DNA of 64,000 nt from Sphingomonas abaci (GTDB lineage: Bacteria; Pseudomonadota; Alphaproteobacteria; Sphingomonadales; Sphingomonadaceae), in contig NZ_JACHNY010000001.1 in the NCBI RefSeq assembly GCF_014199625.1, positions 868,001 to 932,000 on the forward strand. The letters are read 5' to 3'. Positions 43,819 through 52,649 of this stretch are shown here, in pieces. The notes under the pieces were generated by a model. That model did not search any database and was not told the origin of the DNA. It was given only the letters and a program-made list of their open reading frames with translations. Position 1 is the first letter of the stretch, and each line of letters starts with the position of its first letter. The position numbers were made by a program, and so were the translations under genes.

Positions 43819-44331
43819 TCAGGCGGGACAGCGCACGTAGCGAATGGTCTCTGGCTTCGCGCCCGGCACCGTCTTCTGGCGCACCAGCATCTTGACGTCT
43901 TCCAGCAGGGTCAGGGTCGTCCGCTCCGACCATTTCGCCCCCTCGCCGCTCATCGGCAGGTCGAAGGCGATCTGGGTCGGCTGCGTCTGTACGATCCTGG
44001 TCGCATCGCCGCGCGATTCGAAGAACGCCAGGCGGTTGCCGGCGATGGTCAGCTTGCCCTTGTCCGCTCCGGTCGAGGGGTCGCAATCGGCGGCGGTCAT
44101 CCCCCAGCGGCCCTGGAAGCGGGCGGGGATGGTGGCCAGCGGCGCGGGACCGGGTATCGCATTGCCGCGCGATCCCAGCGGCACGGCGCTGTTCTGCGGA
44201 TCGTCGAGCAGGTTCTCCGGCGTCGGTTCCTGCACCTGCGCGACGGCAACCTCGTCGCTTTGGTTGTTGCCCGAGCCGCCGCCACTACAGGCAGCGAGCA
44301 TCAGGCTGGTGGCTTTTACGACATGGCGCAT
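43819..44331 (-). CDS. Hypothetical lipoprotein, 170 aa
   Basis: The N-terminus has a signal with lipobox (SLMLAACSGGG) followed by a low-complexity spacer. The folded part (about 70-165) has three Cys and reads ARFQGRWGMTAADCDPSTGADKG at its start, a pattern seen in small extracytoplasmic proteins of sphingomonads, but I cannot name a function. GGGAG lies 8 bases before the chosen ATG 44331. It lies between mmsA (30 bases) and the acyl-CoA dehydrogenase gene (9 bases), so it is transcribed with the valine genes. Confidence 0.75.
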   Translation of the reverse strand: MRHVVKATSLMLAACSGGGSGNNQSDEVAVAQVQEPTPENLLDDPQNSAVPLGSRGNAIPGPAPLATIPARFQGRWGMTAADCDPSTGADKGKLTIAGNRLAFFESRGDATRIVQTQPTQIAFDLPMSGEGAKWSERTTLTLLEDVKMLVRQKTVPGAKPETIRYVRCPA

Positions 44332-44361
44332 GGGTCGAGCTCCCTTGGAACGATCCATGGC

Positions 44362-45903
44362 TCAGCCCATGGTTGGGATGACGAACGCGTCCTGCACCCG
44401 CGCGGGTCCGCCATCCTCCGCGCCGCGTGGCAGGTCGACCGAGCCGTCGGGCCAGCGCTGCGTCACGGTCTTGGTCCGCGTCCAGAAGCGCACGCCCTCC
44501 ATGCCATGCTGGTTGATGTCGCCGAAGGCCGAGCGCTTCCACCCGCCGAAGCTGTGATAGGCGACCGGCACCGGGATCGGCACGTTGATGCCGACCATGC
44601 CGACGTTGACGCGCGCCGCGAACTCGCGCGCGGCATGTCCGTTGCGCGTGAAGATGGCGACGCCGTTGCCATATTGATGCTCGGAGGGCAGGCGCAGCGC
44701 CGTCTCGAAATCGGGCGCGCGCACGATCTGGAGGACGGGGCCGAAGATCTCCTCCTTGTAGCTCTGCATCGCCGGCGTCACCCGGTCGAACAGCGACGGA
44801 CCGATGAAGAAGCCCTGCTCATGCCCCTGTAGCGTGAAGCCGCGCCCATCGACGACCAGATCGGCACCCTCGTCGACGCCGGTCTGGATCCACTGCTCCA
44901 CCTTGGCCTTGTGCGCGGCGTTGACGACCGGACCGTAATGCGCCTCCGCATCGGTCGAGACGCCGACGCGCAGGGCCTCGATCGCCGGGATCAGTTTCGC
45001 GCGCAGCGCGTCCGCCGTCCGCTCGCCCACCGGCACCACCACGGGCAGCGCCATGCACCGCTCGCCCGCCGAACCGAACGCCGCGCCCGCGAGGTCGGCG
45101 ACCACCTGGTCCAGATCCGCGTCGGGCATGACGATGCCGTGGTTCTTCGCCCCGCCCATCGCCTGGACGCGCTTGCCCGCCTCGACGCCGCGCCGATAGA
45201 CATAATGGGCGATGTCGGACGAACCCACGAAGCTGACCGCGCCGATCGCCGGATGGTCGAGGATCGCGTCGACCATCTCCTTGTCGCCCTGCACCACCTG
45301 CAGGATGCCTTCCGGCGCGCCGGCTTCGCGCATCAGTTCCGCCAGGCGCACCGGCACCGAGGGGTCGCGCTCCGACGGCTTGAGGATGAAGGCGTTGCCG
45401 CAGGCGATCGCGACGCCGAACATCCACATCGGGATCATCGCCGGGAAGTTGAAGGGCGTGATGCCCGCACCGATGCCCAGCGGCTGGCGCATCGAATAGA
45501 CGTCGATGCCGGGGCCGGCGCCCTGCGTGTATTCACCCTTCAGCACGTGCGGGATGCCGCAGGCGAACTCGATCACCTCCAGCCCGCGCTGGATGTCGCC
45601 CTTCGAATCGGCGGTCACCTTACCATGTTCGGCGGAGAGCATGTGCGCGAGGGCGTCCATGTTCGCCTCGACCAGGTCCTTGAAGCGGAACATCACGCGG
45701 GCGCGGCGCTGCGGGTTGGTGGCGGCCCAGCCGGGCTGCGCGCCTTGCGCGATGGCGACCGCGCGGTCGAGGTCGGCGGCGGTGCCCAAAGTCACCCGCG
45801 CCTGCACCTGGCCGCTGTTCGGGTCGAACACCTCGGCGATCCGGCCGCCGCCGGCCGCATCGGCGCCGGCAGACCCGCCGATCACATGACCGATCGTGCG
45901 CAT
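44362..45903 (-). CDS. mmsA: Methylmalonate-semialdehyde dehydrogenase, CoA-acylating (MmsA)
   Basis: MmsA converts methylmalonate semialdehyde to propionyl-CoA, CO2 and NADH. The 513-aa product is an aldehyde dehydrogenase with TPFNFPAMIPMWMFGVAIACGN, SFVGSSDIAHYVY and the catalytic Cys in GSAGERCMALPVVV, all typical of the CoA-acylating group. ATG 45903 has AGGAG 7 bases upstream. It is the first gene of the valine cluster and begins 38 bases after the btuD end. Propionyl-CoA disposal via methylmalonyl-CoA mutase would need cobalamin, a possible link to the neighbouring uptake genes. Confidence 0.95.
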   Translation of the reverse strand: MRTIGHVIGGSAGADAAGGGRIAEVFDPNSGQVQARVTLGTAADLDRAVAIAQGAQPGWAATNPQRRARVMFRFKDLVEANMDALAHMLSAEHGKVTADSKGDIQRGLEVIEFACGIPHVLKGEYTQGAGPGIDVYSMRQPLGIGAGITPFNFPAMIPMWMFGVAIACGNAFILKPSERDPSVPVRLAELMREAGAPEGILQVVQGDKEMVDAILDHPAIGAVSFVGSSDIAHYVYRRGVEAGKRVQAMGGAKNHGIVMPDADLDQVVADLAGAAFGSAGERCMALPVVVPVGERTADALRAKLIPAIEALRVGVSTDAEAHYGPVVNAAHKAKVEQWIQTGVDEGADLVVDGRGFTLQGHEQGFFIGPSLFDRVTPAMQSYKEEIFGPVLQIVRAPDFETALRLPSEHQYGNGVAIFTRNGHAAREFAARVNVGMVGINVPIPVPVAYHSFGGWKRSAFGDINQHGMEGVRFWTRTKTVTQRWPDGSVDLPRGAEDGGPARVQDAFVIPTMG

Positions 45904-45941
45904 CGAAACTCTCCTGCTCTTTTTTTGCCGCTTTGTCCGGT

Positions 45942-46727
45942 TCAGCCCTCCGATACAAGTCCGATCCGGCCGATCGGCACCGGCAGGCGACGGCCTGCCT
46001 TCTCGACCATCACGACGCGCACGCCAAAGGTTTCGGCCAGTCGCGCCGCCGTCAGGACGTCGCCGGCGAGACCGAAACCGGCGACCCGGCCCTGGTGGAG
46101 CAGCAGCACGTCGTCGGCCTCGCGTGCCGCCTGAACCAGGTCGTGCAGCACCACCACCACCCCCGCGCCCGACGCCGCCACGGCCCGCAGCCGGTCGAGC
46201 AGGTCGATCTGGTGCGCCGGGTCGAGGCTGGCGAGCGGTTCGTCCGCCAGCAGCCACTCCGGCGCGCCCGCCAGCACGCGCGCCAGCAGCACCCGCGCCC
46301 GCTCGCCGCCCGACAGCGTGCCGACCAGACGATCGGCGAAGGCCATGGTCCCGGTCGCCGCCATCGCCGCTGCGATCGCGGTGCGGTCCGCATCGGATTC
46401 GCCAAACGGGGCGCGGCGATGCGGCAGGCGGCCGAGCGCGACGATCTCAGCCACGCGCATGTTCCAGTGGACGGTCGCGTCCTGCGGCAGATAACCGATG
46501 CGGCGGGCGCGAGTCTCCGGCGAGAGCGACGCGACCGGGCGGTCGTCGAGCGCGACCCTGCCGTCATGCGCCAGCAGCGCGGCCATCGCCTTGACCAGGC
46601 TGCTCTTGCCCGCGCCGTTCGGCCCCAGGATCGCGGTGATGCGGCCCGGCTCCAGCCGCGCCGACACGTCCGCCAGCACGTGGCGGCCGCCAAGCGTCAC
46701 GCCGACGGAATCGAGGATCAGTGCCAT
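45942..46727 (-). CDS. btuD: ABC transporter ATP-binding protein, cobalamin type (BtuD)
   Basis: The ATPase of a metal-chelate/cobalamin importer. The 261-aa product has Walker A GPNGAGKSS, Q-loop YLPQDATVHWNMRV, signature LSGGERARVLLARVLA, Walker B LLADEPLASLD and the switch His in VVVLHDLVQAA. Sequence alone cannot separate B12 from haem or siderophore import. The downstream position after btuC, btuF and a riboswitch-led btuB argues for cobalamin. It overlaps the btuC end by 10 bases. Confidence 0.88.
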   Translation of the reverse strand: MALILDSVGVTLGGRHVLADVSARLEPGRITAILGPNGAGKSSLVKAMAALLAHDGRVALDDRPVASLSPETRARRIGYLPQDATVHWNMRVAEIVALGRLPHRRAPFGESDADRTAIAAAMAATGTMAFADRLVGTLSGGERARVLLARVLAGAPEWLLADEPLASLDPAHQIDLLDRLRAVAASGAGVVVVLHDLVQAAREADDVLLLHQGRVAGFGLAGDVLTAARLAETFGVRVVMVEKAGRRLPVPIGRIGLVSEG

Positions 46728-47686
46728 GCGTCATGCCTCGCGCGCAGCAGCAGCCACAGGAAGAAAGGCGCGCCGATCAGCGCCATGGCGACGCCCAGCC
46801 GCACCTCGCCCGCACCGGGGGCAAGCCGAACCAGGCTGTCGCCCGCGAGCAGCAGCGCCGCGCCGCCGAGACTCGCGGGCAGCAGCAGCGCGCCCGGCCG
46901 GTGGCCGAAAACAGGGCGCAGCAGGTGCGGCACGATCAACCCGACGAAACCGATCACCCCCGTCGCCGCCACGCCTGCGCCGATTGCCAGGCCGGTGCCG
47001 GCGACGACCAGCAGCCGCACGGCGCCGAGCCGCACGCCCAGCGACCGCGCCGCCGGCTCGCCCAGCGCCAAGGCATCCAGCGATCGGCCGGTCAGCGCCA
47101 GCAGCAGTGCGCCGAGCGCCATCGGCGGCAGCGCCAGCGCGACATCGGGCCAGCTCCGGTCGGTCAGCGCGCCCATCAGCCAGTCCATCGCCTCCGCCAC
47201 CGCATAGGGGTTGGGCGCGACCGAGATGGTGAAGGCGGTGAGCGCCCCCGCCAGGCTCGCCAGCACCGTGCCCGCCAGCACGAAGGTGACGGTGGAATCG
47301 GAACGCCAGGTCAGCGCCGCGAGCAGCGCCATCGCGCCGCCGGCCGCCAGGATCGCGGCGGCGAACACCCCCACGCCGCTGGCGGAGGCGAAGACGATCG
47401 CGACCACCGCGCCCAGCGCCGCCGCCGCCGAGATGCCGACCACCCCCGGATCGGCGAGCGGATTGCGCAGATAGCCCTGGAGCACCGCCCCCGACAGGCC
47501 CAGCACCGCGCCCAGGCTGAGCGCCAGCACCGCGCGCGGCAAGCGCAGCTCGGCGACGATCCACCAGCGCGGATCGCCCGAGAACCAGGCCGACCATGGC
47601 ACCACCGCCTTGCCGCAGGCCAGCGAGCCGCCGAACAGCAGCGCCACCAGCAGCGCGAGCGCGGCAAGGCGCATCGACTGGCTCAT
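46718..47686 (-). CDS. btuC: ABC transporter permease, FecCD/BtuC type
   Basis: The 322-aa product has about ten membrane segments and the FecCD family markers LRLPRAVLALSLGAVLGLSGAVLQGYLRNPLADPGVVGIS and ATGVIGFVGLIVPHLLRPVFGHRPGALLLPASLGGAALLLAGD. ATG 47686 overlaps the btuF stop (ATGA). It transports the corrinoid delivered by BtuF, powered by BtuD. Confidence 0.9.
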   Translation of the reverse strand: MSQSMRLAALALLVALLFGGSLACGKAVVPWSAWFSGDPRWWIVAELRLPRAVLALSLGAVLGLSGAVLQGYLRNPLADPGVVGISAAAALGAVVAIVFASASGVGVFAAAILAAGGAMALLAALTWRSDSTVTFVLAGTVLASLAGALTAFTISVAPNPYAVAEAMDWLMGALTDRSWPDVALALPPMALGALLLALTGRSLDALALGEPAARSLGVRLGAVRLLVVAGTGLAIGAGVAATGVIGFVGLIVPHLLRPVFGHRPGALLLPASLGGAALLLAGDSLVRLAPGAGEVRLGVAMALIGAPFFLWLLLRARHDAWH

Positions 47687-48501
47687 GGCACGTTCCTGCG
47701 GATCGCGGCGAGCCGGTCGAGCGCCGGCGGGATCGCGGGTCCGCCGCAATAGAGCAGCGCCGGGTCGATCCCCGCCGCCCTGGTCTTCGGCAACAACCGT
47801 TCGCGCAACCGCGCCAGCCGGTCGGTGTCGGGCGCGATCACCAGCTCGGGCGGATGCGCGACCAGGGTCTCGGCCGGCAGTCGCCCGGTGAAAGCCAGTC
47901 CATAACCGGCGGCGGCATTGGTCAGGCCGACATGCGTCATCAGTTCATCCAGCAACGTCCCGCCGCCATTGGCAAGATCGCCCGCGATATAGAGCAGCGC
48001 GCGGGGCCGCCGCGCATCGCGCGGCCGGGTGCGGCGCAGGGCCTGGTCGATGCCCTGGACGATCCGCTCGCCGGCGGGTCTGGCATCAACCGCGCCCGCC
48101 AGTTCGCGCACCTGTGCAGTGCTGGCGGCGATGCTGGCCGGGATGCCGAGATAGAGCGTCTTCAGCCCGGCGCGCGCCCAGGCGTCGCGCGTCGCGGGCG
48201 CGGTGAAGCTGGAGGCAACGACCAGATCGGGGCGGAGCGCGATCACCTCCTCCGCCGTCCCCGCCGTCGCGCGGAAGCGGCGCGCGAGGGCCAGCGGCAT
48301 GGAGGAGGCGCCCGGCGTCTGCGAATAATGGCTGACCGCGGCGATGCGGGTCGCCGGCACCATCTCCACCAGCATCGCGTCCGCGCACGGATTGGTCGAC
48401 ACGATGCCCCCGCCCCCCTGCGGCGGCCGCGCGCAGCCGGCGAGCAGGACGGGCCACAAAAGGGCAAGGAGCAGCGCGCGGCTAGGAGACGCCGGCGTCA
48501 C
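47683..48501 (-). CDS. btuF: Corrinoid-binding periplasmic protein, BtuF-like lipoprotein
   Basis: The 272-aa product has a signal with lipobox (LLWPVLLAGC) and a helical-backbone binding fold: IVSTNPCADAMLVEMVP, VIALRPDLVVASSF, LKTLYLGIP, and TLLDELMTHVGLTNAAAGYG near the C-terminal lobe. The GTG at 48501 is chosen because GGAGG lies 8 bases upstream. The frame runs on upstream only through REP DNA. It is first of btuF-btuC-btuD and separated from btuB by a 205-base spacer with a REP element. Confidence 0.85.
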   Translation of the reverse strand: MTPASPSRALLLALLWPVLLAGCARPPQGGGGIVSTNPCADAMLVEMVPATRIAAVSHYSQTPGASSMPLALARRFRATAGTAEEVIALRPDLVVASSFTAPATRDAWARAGLKTLYLGIPASIAASTAQVRELAGAVDARPAGERIVQGIDQALRRTRPRDARRPRALLYIAGDLANGGGTLLDELMTHVGLTNAAAGYGLAFTGRLPAETLVAHPPELVIAPDTDRLARLRERLLPKTRAAGIDPALLYCGGPAIPPALDRLAAIRRNVP

Positions 48502-48549
48502 GAAACCGCCCTCCTTCGTCCATGGCGGCGATGCCAAGGTCCACCATAC

Positions 48550-48637
48550 CACCCCGGCGCAGGCCGGGGTCCAGTCGGGGGACGCTTGCAGATCATCAGG
48601 ATCGTTCCGTAACGGGACCCCGGCCTTCGCCGGGGTG
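48550..48637. repeat. REP-like bipartite element, 88 bp (D)
   Basis: Left palindrome ACCCCGGC-GCAG-GCCGGGGT and right ACCCCGGC-CTTC-GCCGGGGT around a middle with GGGGGACGC and GATCATCAGGATCG. It has the same length and layout as copy C. It lies between the btuB end and btuF start on the same strand, so it would be transcribed and could fold in the mRNA. Confidence 0.85.
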
Positions 48638-48706
48638 GTGCAAGGTTTCGGGCGATAGGGAGGCTTCCGCAAGGACGGCGCCGGGCCAGGACGGCCGTAG
48701 CGAACC

Positions 48707-50584
48707 TCAGTCCAGCGCCACGCGGATGCCGCCATAGGCGGCGCGGCCATAGGTGCCATAACCGGCGATGACCCGGTAATCCGCGTCGAACAGGTTGTCG
48801 ACGCGGCCATAGACCGACAGCCGGTCGCCGATCGGCAGTTCCGCGCGCAGGCTGGCCAGCGCATAGCCGTCGAGCCGGACGCTATTGGCCGCATCGTCAT
48901 AGCTGTCGCCGACCATCTGCACCGTGCCGCCGACCGACAGGCCGAAGGGCAGGCGATAGTCGACATTGACCGCCGCCGTCTCCTGGGGCCGGCGCGCGAG
49001 GTCGAGGTCGAAGGCCGCGCCCGGCGTCCGGTTGCGGCTGTCGATGTACGAGACGTTGCCCGACACGGTCAGCGCATCGACCGGGCGCAGCGCGATCGCA
49101 AATTCGATCCCTTGCGCGCGGGTGCGCTGGATATTGTCGTAGCGGCCGAAGGGATAGTCGGCGCATTCGGCGGCATCGGCGCAGTTGCGGAAGCTGATCT
49201 GGTTGCGGGTGTCGCGGTGGAACCAGGTCGCGCCGATCCGCATCCGGCCGCCGACCAGCGCCTGTTCGACGCCCAGGTCGTAGTTGCGCGCCGTCTCCGG
49301 CCGCAACGCCTCGTTCCCATAGGCGCTGTAGAGCTGGTAGAGCGTCGGCGCCTTGAACCCCTCGCCATAGCTGGCGCGCAGCGTCGTGCCGGTGGCGAGC
49401 GCCAGCGCCGCGTCCGCGCCAAAGGTGGTGCGGCCACCGAAGCGCTGGTGATCGTCATGCCGCACGCCGCCGGTGATGGTCAGCGCGCGGATCGGCTGAA
49501 CGATCGCCTGCCCATAGACGCTGGTGATGCCGACCGAACGTTTGAGGAAGCCATCGTCGTAGCGGCTGGTCTCGTGCTCGACGCCGCCGACCAGGCGGAC
49601 CGGTCCGGCGGCGCGGAGATCGCCCTGATATTCGTAGCGTTCCGACCGGCCCCGGCCGATGAAGCTGGGATCGGTGCCGAAGGCGGGCTCGTAATTGTCG
49701 CGGTTGATGTCGGCGATGGTGAAGGCGACGCGGTTGCGGAAGCGGCCGTCCAGCAGGTTCGCATGGACGCCGGCATAGCCATAGACCTCCTGCGTCTTCG
49801 CGTAATCGGCGGTATCGGCCAGCACGTAATCGGGCGCCGGGAAGCCATCCAGCCCCACCCGGCTGTGCGCATACCAGCCCGCCAGATCGATGCCGATCGC
49901 GTCGGTCAGCGCCAGCGTCGCACGGCCGTTCGCGCCATATTGGCGATAGCCGTCGCGCTCGCGGCCATCGGCGGCGGCGGAGATGCCGTCGCTGTCCAGA
50001 TAGCCGCCGGTCAGCGACAGGGCGAGCGGCCCGGTGCCGCCCGATACGCCGGCGCTGGCGAAGGCGCTGTTGGCATAGCCATATTCGGCGCGCGCACGGG
50101 CGCGGAACCGGTCGGTCGGCGCCTGGGTGATGATGTTGACGACGCCGCCGATCGCCTGGCTGCCCCAGGGCACCGAATTCGGGCCGCGCAGCACCTCGAT
50201 CCGCTCGATCGACGAAGACAGGAGGTTGGCGAAATCGAAGCCGCCGCCGGGCGACGAGGGATCATTGACGCGCACGCCGTCGATCACGACCAGGGTCTGC
50301 TCGGCTTCCGCGCCGCGGATGCGCAGGCTGGTCAAGCTGCCCAGGCCGCCATTGCGGGTGACGGTCACGCCCGGCGTGGTCGACAGCAGGTCGGCGATCG
50401 ACACGGTCTGTCGCGCCTCGATCTCGGCACGGTCGATGACGGTCATCGCCTGCCCGACCTCGTCCAGCTTCTGGGGCGCGCGGGCGGCGGTGACGACGAT
50501 CTGGTCGTCCTCCCCCGCAGCCGCCTGCGCCAGCGCAGGAGCGGCGATGGCGAGCGCCAGGATGGAAACGGTGACCTTGAACAC
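48707..50584 (-). CDS. btuB: TonB-dependent cobalamin receptor BtuB
   Basis: The outer-membrane receptor for cobalamin. The 625-aa product has a signal peptide (VSILALAIAAPALAQ), the TonB box region (DQIVVTAARAPQKL), a plug (ISIADLLS-like VSIADLLSTTPGVTVTRNGG, RIRGAEAEQTLVVIDGVRVND, RIEVLRGPNSVPWGSQAIGGVVNIIT) and a barrel ending GGIRVALD. The GTG at 50584 is the likely start with GGGGG about 11 bases upstream. A cobalamin riboswitch precedes it, which settles the substrate class. Confidence 0.93.
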   Translation of the reverse strand: MFKVTVSILALAIAAPALAQAAAGEDDQIVVTAARAPQKLDEVGQAMTVIDRAEIEARQTVSIADLLSTTPGVTVTRNGGLGSLTSLRIRGAEAEQTLVVIDGVRVNDPSSPGGGFDFANLLSSSIERIEVLRGPNSVPWGSQAIGGVVNIITQAPTDRFRARARAEYGYANSAFASAGVSGGTGPLALSLTGGYLDSDGISAAADGRERDGYRQYGANGRATLALTDAIGIDLAGWYAHSRVGLDGFPAPDYVLADTADYAKTQEVYGYAGVHANLLDGRFRNRVAFTIADINRDNYEPAFGTDPSFIGRGRSERYEYQGDLRAAGPVRLVGGVEHETSRYDDGFLKRSVGITSVYGQAIVQPIRALTITGGVRHDDHQRFGGRTTFGADAALALATGTTLRASYGEGFKAPTLYQLYSAYGNEALRPETARNYDLGVEQALVGGRMRIGATWFHRDTRNQISFRNCADAAECADYPFGRYDNIQRTRAQGIEFAIALRPVDALTVSGNVSYIDSRNRTPGAAFDLDLARRPQETAAVNVDYRLPFGLSVGGTVQMVGDSYDDAANSVRLDGYALASLRAELPIGDRLSVYGRVDNLFDADYRVIAGYGTYGRAAYGGIRVALD

Positions 50585-50701
50585 GGACGAAATCCCCCTC
50601 TCGGCGGCGTCCGCACCATTGCGCACGCGTCGCCGCGCGTCGTTCGCTCGAGGAACCTCGCCTCGTCCGCCCCGGTGCTCCCGCCGGCGCGATGGATCGA
50701 C

Positions 50702-50882
50702 CGTGACGGGCAGGTCTCCTGGCTTCCGGGTCGCCGCGGCTCGCCCCGCCTTCCCGGACCTCGTTCTGGTCCAGTGGCGCGAAGGGGCGGCCGCTCGCCG
50801 GTCACAGTTGCGGGGACAGCGCCGGGATCGTGGACGCACCACTCACCGGCTTCCCTTTTGATCCCCGGTCAGGGGGAACCCG
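50702..50882 (-). promoter_or_regulatory. Cobalamin riboswitch upstream of btuB
   Basis: Read on the minus strand the leader contains, in order, AAAAGGGAAGCCGGTGAG, CCCCGCAACTGTGACCGGCG, GCGCCACTGGACCA and the B12 box GCCAGGAGACCTGCC. These are the conserved blocks of the cobalamin riboswitch in their usual order. The element ends about 118 bases before the btuB GTG. Binding of adenosylcobalamin would be expected to repress btuB. Confidence 0.95.
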
Positions 50883-50918
50883 TCACGGCGGCGCGGTTAG
50901 CCGCCGCTGCGGGCCCGG

Positions 50919-51428
50919 TCAATCGGCGCGGCGGCCGCGCCCCGTCTCGGTGACCCGCGCGACCAGTTCCGCGCAGACCGACGGCGTGACGAACTTCGAC
51001 ACGTCGCCGCCGAACAGCGCGATCTCCTTGACCAGCCGAGACGCGATCGGTTGCAGCGCGACATCGGCCATCAGGAAGACGGTCTCGACATGGCGGTTGA
51101 GCTGCTGATTCATGCCCGCCATCTGATATTCATATTCGAAATCGGCGACCGCGCGCAGGCCGCGCACGATCATGCTCGCCCCTTCGCGGGTGGCGAAGTC
51201 CATCAGCAGCGAATCGAACGGCACCACGTCGATCGCGCCGCCGATCGTCGCCACCTCGCGCCGCACCGTCGCCATCCGCTCGTCCAGCGAGAACATCGGC
51301 GACTTGGACGCATTGGTCGTAACGCCCACCACCAGCCGGTCGACCAGCTTCGCGCCGCGCCGGATGATGTCCATATGGCCCAGCGTGATCGGATCGAAGG
51401 TGCCGGGATAGACGCCGATCCGGCTCAC
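50919..51428 (-). CDS. coaD: Phosphopantetheine adenylyltransferase (CoaD)
   Basis: CoaD transfers AMP to 4'-phosphopantetheine in coenzyme A synthesis. The 169-aa product has the nucleotidyltransferase motif GVYPGTFDPITLGHMDIIRR and the second signature region VRGLRAVADFEYEYQMAGMN, with SRLVKEIA at the ISSTxxR position. The GTG at 51428 overlaps the ispA stop (GTGA), so it is coupled to the isoprenoid gene. Length is typical. Confidence 0.96.
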   Translation of the reverse strand: MSRIGVYPGTFDPITLGHMDIIRRGAKLVDRLVVGVTTNASKSPMFSLDERMATVRREVATIGGAIDVVPFDSLLMDFATREGASMIVRGLRAVADFEYEYQMAGMNQQLNRHVETVFLMADVALQPIASRLVKEIALFGGDVSKFVTPSVCAELVARVTETGRGRRAD

Positions 51429-52324
51429 CGGTCGCGCTCCACCACATAGCGGGCGATGGCGCGCAGCAGATCCGCCTCCGGACCATAGCCGCGCAGATGC
51501 TGCACGGCCTGGTCGACCAGCATCGTGCACTGCGCGCGCGCGCGGTCGACGCCAAGCAGTGAGAGGAACGTCTCCTTGCCCGCCTCGCCGTCCTTGCGCA
51601 GCTTCTTGCCGGCCAGCGCCTCGTCGCCCTCGGCATCAAGCAGGTCGTCAGCGATCTGGAAGGCGAGGCCCAGGTCGTGCGCATAGCCGCGCAGATGCAC
51701 CCGCCCCTCCGGCGGCACCCGCCCCAGGATAGCGCCCGCCTCCACCGCCGCGCCGATCAGCGCGCCGGTCTTCATCTGCTGGAGCCGGGTGACGGTGCCG
51801 AGGTCGAACCGCGCCTTCTCCGCCTCCAAGTCCATCATCTGCCCGCCCGCCATGCCGGACGGGCCGGCGGCGCGCGCCAGGTCGAGCACCAGTTCGGAGC
51901 GCACGAAAGGATCGGGATGCGTCCCGGGATCGGCCAGCACCTCGAAGGCCAGCGCATGGAGGCAGTCACCGGCCAGGATCGCCGTCGCTTCGCCATACAC
52001 CTTGTGCGCGGTCGGCTTGCCCCGGCGCATGTCATCGTCGTCCATCGCGGGCAGATCGTCATGGATCAGCGAATAGACATGGATCGCCTCGATGGCGGTG
52101 CCGACCAGCGCGGCGCAGGCGCGGTCGACGCCGAACAGGTCGGCGGTTGCGATGGTCAGCAGCGGGCGCAGCCGCTTGCCGCCGCCGATCGCGGCATGGC
52201 GCATGCAGGCATAGAGATTGGCGCGGGGATCGTCGGGGATGGCGAGCAGCGTGTCGAAGCGGGCATCGACCGCCTCGGCGACCAGCGCGATCGCGTCCGG
52301 CAGCGACGCGGGCAGAGCGGGCAT
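51425..52324 (-). CDS. ispA: Farnesyl/geranyl diphosphate synthase (IspA-like)
   Basis: A trans-prenyltransferase building farnesyl or geranylgeranyl diphosphate. The 299-aa product has GGKRLRPLL, the first Asp-rich motif DDLPAMDDDDMRRGKPTAHKVYGEA, and the second motif FQIADDLLDAEG. The two residues inside the first Asp-rich motif and the length fit bacterial type II farnesyl diphosphate synthases. It follows xseB by 7 bases, the common xseB-ispA pair, but dxs is absent here. Confidence 0.93.
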   Translation of the reverse strand: MPALPASLPDAIALVAEAVDARFDTLLAIPDDPRANLYACMRHAAIGGGKRLRPLLTIATADLFGVDRACAALVGTAIEAIHVYSLIHDDLPAMDDDDMRRGKPTAHKVYGEATAILAGDCLHALAFEVLADPGTHPDPFVRSELVLDLARAAGPSGMAGGQMMDLEAEKARFDLGTVTRLQQMKTGALIGAAVEAGAILGRVPPEGRVHLRGYAHDLGLAFQIADDLLDAEGDEALAGKKLRKDGEAGKETFLSLLGVDRARAQCTMLVDQAVQHLRGYGPEADLLRAIARYVVERDR

Positions 52325-52331
52325 CGGCGCC

Positions 52332-52595
52332 TCAGCCCGCGGCAAAGGGGCGCGTGCCGGCGGGCTTGCCGTCCGCATCCAGCCAGATCGCCTCGATCCG
52401 CGCCTGCGCCGCGTCGAGACGCTCGGCGCAGCGGGCGCGCAGCCGGTCGCCGCGCTCGTACAGGCGGATCGATTCGTCCAGCGTCGCGTCGCCGCTCTCC
52501 AGCCGGCCGACGATCCGCTCCAGTTCCTTCAGCGCGGCTTCGAACGACAGGTCCTCGACCGGCGTTTCGGGGGCGGATGGGGCGGGTGTGTCCAT
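52332..52595 (-). CDS. xseB: Exodeoxyribonuclease VII small subunit (XseB)
   Basis: XseB partners XseA in single-strand DNA degradation. The 87-aa product has the family core LSFEAALKELERIVGRLESGDATLDESIRLYERGDRLRARCAERL. ATG 52595 has AGGA just upstream and gives a normal length. It heads xseB-ispA-coaD. Confidence 0.95.
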   Translation of the reverse strand: MDTPAPSAPETPVEDLSFEAALKELERIVGRLESGDATLDESIRLYERGDRLRARCAERLDAAQARIEAIWLDADGKPAGTRPFAAG

Positions 52596-52649
52596 GACTG
52601 TTCCTATGCGGCACGGACCTGATGCAGGCAAGACTTGGCGCGGCCCCGC

